Shown here in pieces: positions 57,917-64,000 of a stretch of 64,000 bases of DNA (position 1 is the stretch's first letter; every line of letters begins with the position of its first letter). Origin of the DNA: Chitinibacter sp. FCG-7. GTDB lineage: Bacteria; Pseudomonadota; Gammaproteobacteria; Burkholderiales; Chitinibacteraceae. The stretch covers positions 744,001-808,000 of the forward strand of contig NZ_CP157355.1 of assembly GCF_040047665.1 (NCBI RefSeq), in the 5' to 3' direction. The notes below the pieces were generated by a model that worked only from the letters and a program-made list of their open reading frames with translations, had not been told where the DNA came from and ran no database searches. Both the position numbers and the translations under genes were made by a program.

Positions 57917-58966
57917 ATGACTAGCCCAGCAACTCTCCCGCCCTACGCCGAACTCAATCCCGATCTAATTCTGAACGCCATTGAAGGGCTGGGCCTGCGT
58001 ACATCCGGCCACCTGCTGGCGCTCAATAGCTATGAAAACCGCGTCTACCAGATCGGCCTAGAAGAAGACAATCCTTGGGGTCGCTATATCGTTGCCAAAT
58101 TCTATCGCCCTGAGCGCTGGAGCAATGCGCAAATTCTGGAAGAACACGCCTTCAGCACCGAGCTAGCGGGGTATGAGATTCCAGTCGTTGCTCCCATTGA
58201 GCTACAGGGCAATACCCTGCATATTGCTCACCATCCGGAGCAAGATCAGCAGCAAGGCTTTCGCTTCGCCATTTTTCCGCGCCGGGGCGGCCGCTCGCCC
58301 GAGCTGGATCAGCGCGAAACGCGCGAGTGGATAGGCCGTTTTCTGGGGCGCATCCATGCGGTCGGCCAGAAACAGCCGTTTACCGAGCGCCCTGCTCTGC
58401 AGCCGGACAATTTTGGCCGTGAATCGGTGGCGTATTTGCTCGCCAGCGACTTTATCCCGCCCGATTTGCGCGCAGCGTATCAGAGCGTGAGCACACAGGC
58501 GCTCGATGCCATTGACGCCTGCTACCAGCGCGCTGGTCGCGTGGCGACGCTGCGCCTGCACGGCGACTGCCACGCCAGCAATATTCTATGGACCGACGCC
58601 GGGCCGCACTTTGTTGATTTTGACGACGCGCGCAATAGCCCGGCAATTCAGGATTTGTGGATGTTGCTGTCGGGCGAGCGGCACGAACAGCAGGCGCAGC
58701 TTAATGATATTTTGTTTGGCTACGAAGACTTTGCCGATTTCGACCCCGCCGAGCTGCACCTGCTCGAAGCCTTGCGAACGCTGCGGCTGTTGCATTACAG
58801 CGCCTGGCTCGCGCGCCGCTGGCACGACCCCGCCTTCCCCGCCGCTTTCCCGTGGTTTGATTCACCCATCTACTGGCAAAACCGCATTCTGGAATTACGC
58901 GAACAAATCGCCCTGATGTCCGAAGCCCCGCTACGCGGCAACTCGGATAATTTTGGCAATTGCTAG
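57917..58966 (+). CDS. srkA: stress-response Ser/Thr kinase SrkA (YihE/RdoA)
   Basis: 349 aa, aminoglycoside-phosphotransferase-like kinase fold. Nucleotide-binding start LNSYENRVYQIGLEED...YIVAKFYRPERW, catalytic loop LRLHGDCHASNIL (Asp, Asn) near residue 218 and metal site FVDFDDARNSPAIQDLWML. In E. coli SrkA protects against death triggered by cell-envelope stress. The gene stands alone; the 298-bp gap upstream shows nothing I can identify. Confidence 0.93.
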   Translation: MTSPATLPPYAELNPDLILNAIEGLGLRTSGHLLALNSYENRVYQIGLEEDNPWGRYIVAKFYRPERWSNAQILEEHAFSTELAGYEIPVVAPIELQGNTLHIAHHPEQDQQQGFRFAIFPRRGGRSPELDQRETREWIGRFLGRIHAVGQKQPFTERPALQPDNFGRESVAYLLASDFIPPDLRAAYQSVSTQALDAIDACYQRAGRVATLRLHGDCHASNILWTDAGPHFVDFDDARNSPAIQDLWMLLSGERHEQQAQLNDILFGYEDFADFDPAELHLLEALRTLRLLHYSAWLARRWHDPAFPAAFPWFDSPIYWQNRILELREQIALMSEAPLRGNSDNFGNC

Positions 58967-58976
58967 GCCAGCCATC

Positions 58977-59135
58977 TAGGTCGGATGAGCGCCTTGCCAG
59001 GTGCGTTATCCGACCAGTCGCGTGCTACTTCGTCGGATAAGGCTTCGCCGTACCGACGTAGCTTGCAGGGAAGCCCCACCACAGCATAAGGACAATCGAG
59101 CGCAGCGAGGCCCCCTCTCAAGGAGAGGGCGGGGG
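58977..59135. repeat. REP-like hairpins between srkA and tRNA-Tyr
   Basis: GTCGGATGAGCGCC pairs with GGTGCGTTATCCGAC (58980-59015), then GTCGGATAAGGC and GTACCGAC repeat part of it in inverse sense, and CCCCCTCTC/GAGAGGGCGGGG (59111-59134) adds a third hairpin. No gene is seen in 58967-59279; the open frames there run across the tRNA. Confidence 0.6.
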
Positions 59136-59238
59136 GTGTGGGAATAAAACATGAGTGCCGAGTGGTGCTCACAATGCTAACTAGGGCTTGGCTCTGCCAA
59201 GACCTGCTATCGTCGAGCTTCGCTTCCTCGGCACGCAC

Positions 59239-59272
59239 GAAAAAGCCCCAGTCTTGCGACTGGGGCTTTTTC
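59239..59272. terminator. bidirectional terminator next to tRNA-Tyr
   Basis: AAAAAGCCCCAGTC, loop TTGC, GACTGGGGCTTTTT: perfect 14-bp stem with T runs both ways. It lies just after the tRNA 3' end. Confidence 0.92.
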
Positions 59273-59279
59273 TTCATAC

Positions 59280-59365
59280 TGGTGGGGGGAGAAGGATTCG
59301 AACCTTCGAAGGCTGAGCCGCCGGATTTACAGTCCGGACCCGTTGACCGCTGGGGTAATCCCCCC
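59280..59365 (-). tRNA. tRNA-Tyr, anticodon GTA
   Basis: 86 nt with encoded CCA. Acceptor GGGGGGA/TCCCCCC, anticodon region GGACTGTAAATCCGG, long variable arm, T loop GGTTCGAATCC. Confidence 0.97.
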
Positions 59366-59446
59366 TCAAGGCTGCGCATGTTACGGGATGCGCTTTTGTG
59401 CGTCAAGCCCCCGTTGCATTTTTTTATAAAAAATTCTCGCGACCTT

Positions 59447-60424
59447 TTATTTAGCGCCGCCGAGCAAGGCGATCAGGGCGTCAAAACGCTGATAGTAGGA
59501 TTTCTCCTGCGCCACTTTGGCCTCGGCGGTGAGCTTGGTATTAAAGGTGAGCCGGAACAGATCGTGAAATAGCTGCAGATCGGTCACCTGGCGCAGGCTG
59601 CGATTATCGGCTTTCACAAAACCCGCCAGCTGATCGGCATAGTAAAGCCTTTGTTTGGCCAGCGCCGTATTGCTGCCAGTGCGGCCATAATTGGTAAAAA
59701 ACTGGCTGATCGCCGCTTTTTGCGCCGCTGGCAAATCGCTGCGCATCACCAGCGGGTCAAATGCAAAACGCGGTGACTCCCACACCACGCGCATTTGCGA
59801 AAAATCGCGCGGGAATTTTTCTTTCAGCTGCTCCAGATCAAAGGTATTGCTCACCGCCACATCCACCTGCCCTTGCGCCAGCGCAACAAACGCGCCTTCG
59901 GTACCCAGCTGTAGATTCTGTTTGAAATACTGTTCGGGCAGCACATTGCGCTTGAAAAACAGATGGTAATGCGGAATCAGATATTCGGCCGTCGTTCCCG
60001 GCTTGCCACCCGCGTAGCGCAATTGCTTGGGACGATTGAGCAAATCGTCGGCGTTTTTAATCGGGCTGTTTTTCTTGACCAGCATCACGCTGCGGTAATC
60101 GTTGATATTGCCCGTTTGCGACAGGCGGGCAAACACTTCGCCTTTGGCGTTTTCCACCAGATCCAGCGCCAGCTTATTGTCCACCCGCGCGATCTGGATT
60201 TGCCCTTTTTGCATGCGGCGCAGCAGCTCATCACGATCACTGAGCACCTGGCCGCGCACTTTCTGCCCGGTGGCCAGCGCCAGATCATCCAGAATCGGCT
60301 GCCAGTCCTCCAGCGTCTGATCGGCATTGCGTGAAACCAGCAAACCGACATTCAGATCAGCAAAAGCCGGTTTCACTAGCAATACCAGCAGCACAAAAAA
60401 CAGGGGTGAAAATCGGTGTAACAT
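59447..60424 (-). CDS. PhnD-type periplasmic binding protein (phosphate/phosphonate-like)
   Basis: 325 aa. Signal peptide LHRFSPLFFVLLVLLVKPAFA cut before DLNVGLLVS. The fold pattern of PhnD/PtxB-like type 2 binding proteins is visible: NDYRSVMLVKKNSPIKNADDL, RYAGGKPGTTAEYLIP and QGQVDVAVSNTFDLEQL. No transporter genes are adjacent; in other contexts such domains serve as sensors or orphan receptors. Ligand unknown. ATG at 60424 has GGATT upstream; a TTG two codons earlier is less likely. Confidence 0.85.
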   Translation of the reverse strand: MLHRFSPLFFVLLVLLVKPAFADLNVGLLVSRNADQTLEDWQPILDDLALATGQKVRGQVLSDRDELLRRMQKGQIQIARVDNKLALDLVENAKGEVFARLSQTGNINDYRSVMLVKKNSPIKNADDLLNRPKQLRYAGGKPGTTAEYLIPHYHLFFKRNVLPEQYFKQNLQLGTEGAFVALAQGQVDVAVSNTFDLEQLKEKFPRDFSQMRVVWESPRFAFDPLVMRSDLPAAQKAAISQFFTNYGRTGSNTALAKQRLYYADQLAGFVKADNRSLRQVTDLQLFHDLFRLTFNTKLTAEAKVAQEKSYYQRFDALIALLGGAK

Positions 60425-60510
60425 CGGCAAAATCCAGTCAGGCTAAAACTAAGCCTGCATCATAGTTTGCTGATGTGACCGTTTTGTTAAAACTTTGTAA
60501 GGAAAAGCAG

Positions 60511-60699
60511 ATGCCGTATATCCATGTCCGCCTCGCAGGCGAGCTGACCCGCGAGCAAAAAAAGCAGATCGTTGAAGAAATGACCAGCACGATGGAGCGC
60601 ATCGCGGGCAAGCCGCGTGAGTATGTGATTGTGAACTTTGACGAAACGCGTGAGGAAAACTGGGGCTGGGGCGGGCAATTGCTCGATGAGCTGGAATAA
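60511..60699 (+). CDS. 4-oxalocrotonate tautomerase-family protein
   Basis: 62 aa, the usual length of the family. After removal of Met the N-terminal Pro (PYIHVRLAGELT) is the catalytic base. The ATG at 60511 with AAGGA upstream gives exactly this start; the earlier ATG at 60475 would bury the Pro. Later part REYVIVNFDETREENWGWGG matches bacterial PptA/YusQ-like members. Substrate unknown. Confidence 0.88.
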   Translation: MPYIHVRLAGELTREQKKQIVEEMTSTMERIAGKPREYVIVNFDETREENWGWGGQLLDELE

Positions 60700-60757
60700 G
60701 GCCACCTGGCCTGCGACGATTCAAACATCACAGGCCGGCGACCAAGGCAAGTACAGA

Positions 60758-61843
60758 CTAGCGCTTTACCTTGCCAATTTTGATGCTCATCGCGGGCGCG
60801 AGGTCTTTTTCCAGGACGTCGGCCAGCCGGTTGGCGGCGGCGACGATTTGCCGCGCCTGAGCATTGGTCAGCGCCTTATCGTTTGCTGGCAAGGCAGCTT
60901 CCAGCGCCTTGAGCGCGTTGTCGATCAGCGTCCAGCGCGGCTGATCTTCGCGGCTCAGCATAAAATCATCAAGCCCGATGGCGCGCGGCTCGCCGGTCAG
61001 CAAAGCGCGCAAACCCGCCACATTGGCCTTGAGCGCGGGCACCGTTGCGCCTGCGCGCTGATCAAGCCATTGCGGCTGGTGCAAGCCGACTTTGTGCTCC
61101 AGATCGCGCGCGCCTTCGATCATGCGGTTGAATAATTGCGTCTGGTAGGTGCGCGGATAGCTCATATCGTAAGCCACGCCACGGCTGAGCCCCTGCCAGG
61201 CCCGGCGCAAGATTTCGGCCTGATAGGACACCACCTGCGTTTGCCAGACCAGATAGCTGCACGCCGCGGCCGGGCGCAAGCGCTCGATACTCTGGGCAGG
61301 TTTATCGGTGTAGAGCAATGACTCTATGGCTTTGAAGCCGATACCCCATGCGGGCAGTTTGGTCGCTTCAAATGCAGCCTGCCCATCAACCATGTCCTTG
61401 CTGGTTTGCTGCGGGATTAAGGTCAGAATCTGCGCGGGCGACTGCGCCTGCCCTTCCATCACGCGCCCGACTTCGGGCTCGGCACTCGGGCCCAGCGGGG
61501 CAATTTCAATGGTGCGCCACGCCAGCAGCGTATTGACGTACTGCGCCTGCATCGCCGCAAAAGTGCCGCTGGCGGGCGCAGCACAGAAAGCCCGGCTGGC
61601 CGTCGACAATGCCGCGCTGGCCTGCGCCAGCTGCTGATGCGCGGGCAATAAAATATCGTTCAGCTGCGAGCGGGTAAAATCCATCGCGGAAATCCGCTTC
61701 ACGGCCTCAACGGCCGAAGCGTCAGACGCATCCGCGCCGCCATCGGCCTGCGCCGTCATTGTCACACTGCCTACCAGCAAGGCCGCAGCGAGCGGCCCCA
61801 CGGTCAATGGCTTACACATCCACTTATTCATCCACTTGCTCAT
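60758..61843 (-). CDS. imelysin-like periplasmic protein
   Basis: 361 aa from ATG 61843 (GGAG upstream). Signal peptide-like start MNKWMCKPLTVGPLAAALLVGSVTMTAQADG. The core has two helical repeats typical of the imelysin/IrpA family linked to iron uptake: LLAWRTIEIAPLGP and GIGFKAIESLLYTDK. The family motif GxHxxE reads GFKAIE here, with Lys for His, so the presumed metal site is altered. Start choice is uncertain; a longer open frame to 62035 adds a non-family basic segment. Confidence 0.82.
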   Translation of the reverse strand: MSKWMNKWMCKPLTVGPLAAALLVGSVTMTAQADGGADASDASAVEAVKRISAMDFTRSQLNDILLPAHQQLAQASAALSTASRAFCAAPASGTFAAMQAQYVNTLLAWRTIEIAPLGPSAEPEVGRVMEGQAQSPAQILTLIPQQTSKDMVDGQAAFEATKLPAWGIGFKAIESLLYTDKPAQSIERLRPAAACSYLVWQTQVVSYQAEILRRAWQGLSRGVAYDMSYPRTYQTQLFNRMIEGARDLEHKVGLHQPQWLDQRAGATVPALKANVAGLRALLTGEPRAIGLDDFMLSREDQPRWTLIDNALKALEAALPANDKALTNAQARQIVAAANRLADVLEKDLAPAMSIKIGKVKR

Positions 61844-62034
61844 TGCTATCGTCTCCATTTTTATGCGGTATTGATAACACGATGGCCGCAAAACAGGAAG
61901 CCGCTTGTACGCCGCCCATCCCGCTAGGCCACAAAAACGCCGGAGAAAAGCGCGCCTGCGCCGCTTACAGGCTTGCTTTATATGCACTTTCCCGTAACAT
62001 TGCCCGCCATTGAAACTGCATTTGGAATACTGCA

Positions 62035-62415
62035 ATGGCTTTTTACTTCCGTCCGGATGATGTCCCAGAACTAGCGGGTTTAAGCAGCTGGGAACAGCGC
62101 GTACTGATGCGCGGCACTTTCCTGCGCGAGCGGGCCATTTCCACCGTGGTTTTGCTACTGGCCGTGCTGGGCAGCGTGCAATTTGTGATCAATCCGCTAA
62201 TTGAAAAGTTTCTACCCACCGTGCGCACCGACAATATGGCTTACGCCGCCATTCTGGTCGTTTGGCTGCTACTGCTGATGAAAGCGCGCGACATTATTCT
62301 GATGAACCAGCTGCGCCCGAAATTTGCCGCCAAACGCGCCGAGCAAAAAGCTGCTGAAATCGCCAAACTCGAAGCCGAGCGCGCCGCGCAAGCCGAACAA
62401 GCCGCAGCTGAATAA
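62035..62415 (+). CDS. small membrane protein with coiled-coil tail
   Basis: 126 aa; no family recognised. Two hydrophobic helices (AISTVVLLLAVLGSVQFVINP, about 34-54; MAYAAILVVWLLLLMKA, about 67-83) and then a charged Ala/Glu/Lys coiled coil to the end (AEQKAAEIAKLEAERAAQAEQ). The tail would be cytoplasmic. GGAA precedes the ATG. Divergent from the imelysin-like gene; a repeat and proS follow. Confidence 0.75.
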   Translation: MAFYFRPDDVPELAGLSSWEQRVLMRGTFLRERAISTVVLLLAVLGSVQFVINPLIEKFLPTVRTDNMAYAAILVVWLLLLMKARDIILMNQLRPKFAAKRAEQKAAEIAKLEAERAAQAEQAAAE

Positions 62416-62457
62416 TCAAGGCAAATCGGCTAAAATAGCCCTACTTTTTTTGGGGCG

Positions 62458-62601
62458 TAGAGATAACTCACAATCTAGCGAGCAAGAGCGATGCAAGGCA
62501 AAAATGGCTGAAAAAGCGGAATTTACACCTTGTAAATGAGCATTTTGAAGACGTTTTTAACGCCGCATCGACGCAGCGCAGCAGTTTGTGAGTTAACTCT
62601 A
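62458..62601 (+). repeat. MITE-like structured repeat, copy B, with 16-bp terminal inverted repeats
   Basis: Ends TAGAGATAACTCACAA and TTGTGAGTTAACTCTA match at 15 of 16 positions as inverted repeats. Inside, AAGGCAAAAATGGC, GCGGAATTTACA, GTAAATGAGCATTTTGAAG and TTTTTAACGC align with copy A in the aceA-aceB gap. Can fold on itself. 26 bp upstream of proS. Confidence 0.75.
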
Positions 62602-62627
62602 AGCCCAACCACTCTGGATCACGCACC

Positions 62628-64000
62628 ATGCGCACCTCGCAATTATTCATTTCTACTCTAAAAGAAGCGCCTTCCGAGGCCGAACTGCTGTCGCACAAGC
62701 TGATGCTGCGCGCTGGCCTGATTAAACGCCTGGGCTCAGGCCTTTACACATGGATGCCGCTGGGCTTGCGTATTTTGCGCAAAGTTGAAGCCGTGGTGCG
62801 CGAAGAAATGAATCGCGCGGGTGCGCAAGAATTGCTGATGCCAGCGGTGCAACCGGCCGAGCTGTGGCAGGAAACCGGCCGTTGGGATGTATTTGGCCCA
62901 CAAATGCTGAAAATCACCGACCGCCACGAGCGCAGCTTCTGCTTTGGCCCGACACACGAAGAAGTCATCACCGACATCGCGCGCTCCGAAATCAAGAGCT
63001 ACAAGCAGCTGCCAGTGAATTTCTACCAAGTTCAAACCAAATTCCGCGACGAAATCCGCCCGCGTTTTGGCGTGATGCGCGCGCGCGAATTTATGATGAA
63101 AGACGCGTACTCATTCCACGCTGACCTCGATTCATTGAAAGCGACTTACGACGTGATGTACGGCGCGTATTCGAATGTATTTAGCCGTCTTGGCTTGAAA
63201 TTCCGTGCCGTTGCGGCCGATACCGGCGCAATTGGCGGCGATGGCTCGCATGAATTCCATGTGCTCGCTGATGCTGGTGAAGACCTGCTCGCCTACTGCC
63301 CAACGTCGGACTACGCTGCCAACGTTGAACTGGCTGAGGCCTTCGCTCCCGCGCAACCTCGCGCCGCCGCGACACAAGCGATGAGCGATGTTGATACGCC
63401 AAAGCAAACCACCTGCGAAGACGTTGCCGCGCTGATGGGCATCGGCATCGACCGGACGGTGAAAGCGATTGCGCTGGTCACGACTGCGGGTGAATTTGTG
63501 CTGGCGCTGTTGCGCGGCGACCATAATCTCAATGAAGTGAAAATCGGCAAAGTGGAAGGTATGGCCGATTTCCGCTTTGCAACGGATGAAGAAATCCGCG
63601 CCAATCTGAACTGCCCACCCGGCTTTATCGGCCCAGTTGGGATTAACGCGAACATCCGCGTGATTGCGGATCGTACTGTCGCGGCGATGAGCGATTTTGT
63701 GTGCGGCGCGAACAAGCCGAAATTCCACTTGTCTGGCGTGAACTTTGGCCGTGACCTGCCAGAGCCAAATGTGGTCGCTGACATCCGCAATGTGGTGAAT
63801 GGCGATGCGTGCCCGGATGGCAAAGGCGGTGTTTTGGAATTGTGCCGTGGTATCGAAGTCGGCCATATTTTCCAATTGCGCACTAAATATTCCGAAGCGA
63901 TGAACGCGACTTTCCTGAACGAGCAAAACACGCTGACACCAATGGAAATGGGCTGCTACGGCATCGGCGTATCGCGCATTGTTGGTGCAGCCATCGAGCA
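62628..64000 (+). CDS. proS: prolyl-tRNA synthetase (ProS), 5' part
   Basis: Charges tRNA-Pro. The first 457 codons are in the window; the gene continues past its end. Bacterial-type Pro[31 protein letters not shown] at the start, class II motif 1 region [24 protein letters not shown], motif 2 [28 protein letters not shown], then the inserted editing (INS/YbaK-like) domain from about residue 225 ([23 protein letters not shown]), and [10 protein letters not shown] of motif 3 at the edge. The start ATG has no strong Shine-Dalgarno site. Confidence 0.96.
   Translation, partial: MRTSQLFISTLKEAPSEAELLSHKLMLRAGLIKRLGSGLYTWMPLGLRILRKVEAVVREEMNRAGAQELLMPAVQPAELWQETGRWDVFGPQMLKITDRHERSFCFGPTHEEVITDIARSEIKSYKQLPVNFYQVQTKFRDEIRPRFGVMRAREFMMKDAYSFHADLDSLKATYDVMYGAYSNVFSRLGLKFRAVAADTGAIGGDGSHEFHVLADAGEDLLAYCPTSDYAANVELAEAFAPAQPRAAATQAMSDVDTPKQTTCEDVAALMGIGIDRTVKAIALVTTAGEFVLALLRGDHNLNEVKIGKVEGMADFRFATDEEIRANLNCPPGFIGPVGINANIRVIADRTVAAMSDFVCGANKPKFHLSGVNFGRDLPEPNVVADIRNVVNGDACPDGKGGVLELCRGIEVGHIFQLRTKYSEAMNATFLNEQNTLTPMEMGCYGIGVSRIVGAAIE

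Noticed and set aside
58963..59572. Open frames on both strands (for example one containing GSNPSPPTS) around 58963-59572
   Set aside because: They run through tRNA-Tyr and its terminator; the shared phrases are the usual mistranslation of a tRNA.

Overview
The window looks like chromosomal DNA of a chitin-degrading betaproteobacterium, most likely order Neisseriales, family Chitinibacteraceae. That placement is an inference from protein character, from the chitinase and chitobiase genes and from moderate GC; no 16S gene is present. About 40 genes are ordinary housekeeping or metabolic genes. About 15 kb is accessory.

Layout. 1-13.5 kb: purT, coaD, an amino-acid-type binding protein, a dnaJ/dnaK/grpE heat-shock cluster with two good sigma-32 promoters (a four-helix-bundle gene flanked by GTGAGGN heptamers sits between dnaK and dnaJ), the glyoxylate shunt pair aceA/aceB, and a family 20 beta-hexosaminidase with a divergent AraC regulator. 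14.5-23.6 kb: purL, a conserved hypothetical gene, tRNA-Leu(GAG), and a four-gene photolyase operon (DUF2256, FeS-type photolyase, renalase-like oxidoreductase, CRY-DASH).

23.9-37.4 kb: a complete type I-F CRISPR-Cas locus read on the minus strand: cas1, cas2-3, cas8f, cas5f, cas7f, cas6f, then an array of 81 repeats and 80 spacers. Between cas2-3 and cas8f, on the opposite strand, lies a two-repeat mini-array. Its 19-nt guide has an 11-nt seed identical to a CC-flanked site that abuts the -35 element of the cas8f promoter. This has the architecture of a CreR-type RNA that turns the Cas complex into a repressor of its own operon. The cas2-3 gene carries two single-base homopolymer frameshifts. 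A third homopolymer change removes the expected cas6f stop, so the gene reads through the CRISPR leader.

37.6-51.3 kb: a secreted GH18 chitinase, a DUF2325 gene beside Fur-box-like sites, pntAA-pntAB-pntB, small hypothetical genes, panB/panC with a transglutaminase-like gene between them, folK-pcnB, a ComEA-like gene, hpnC and a thermonuclease. 51.3-54.8 kb: a decayed island with an IS5-like remnant, two paralogous beta-propeller genes and broken polymorphic-toxin fragments. 54.8-64 kb: a fused dipeptide-type ABC ATPase, a diguanylate cyclase, srkA, tRNA-Tyr, a PhnD-like binding protein, a tautomerase, an imelysin-like protein, a small membrane protein and the start of proS.

Repeats. A dispersed element of about 48 bp with inverted ends (GGTAT...ATACC) occurs about ten times, nearly always within 11 bp of a stop codon. 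I know of no name for this family. A second, MITE-like structured repeat occurs twice (aceA-aceB gap and upstream of proS).
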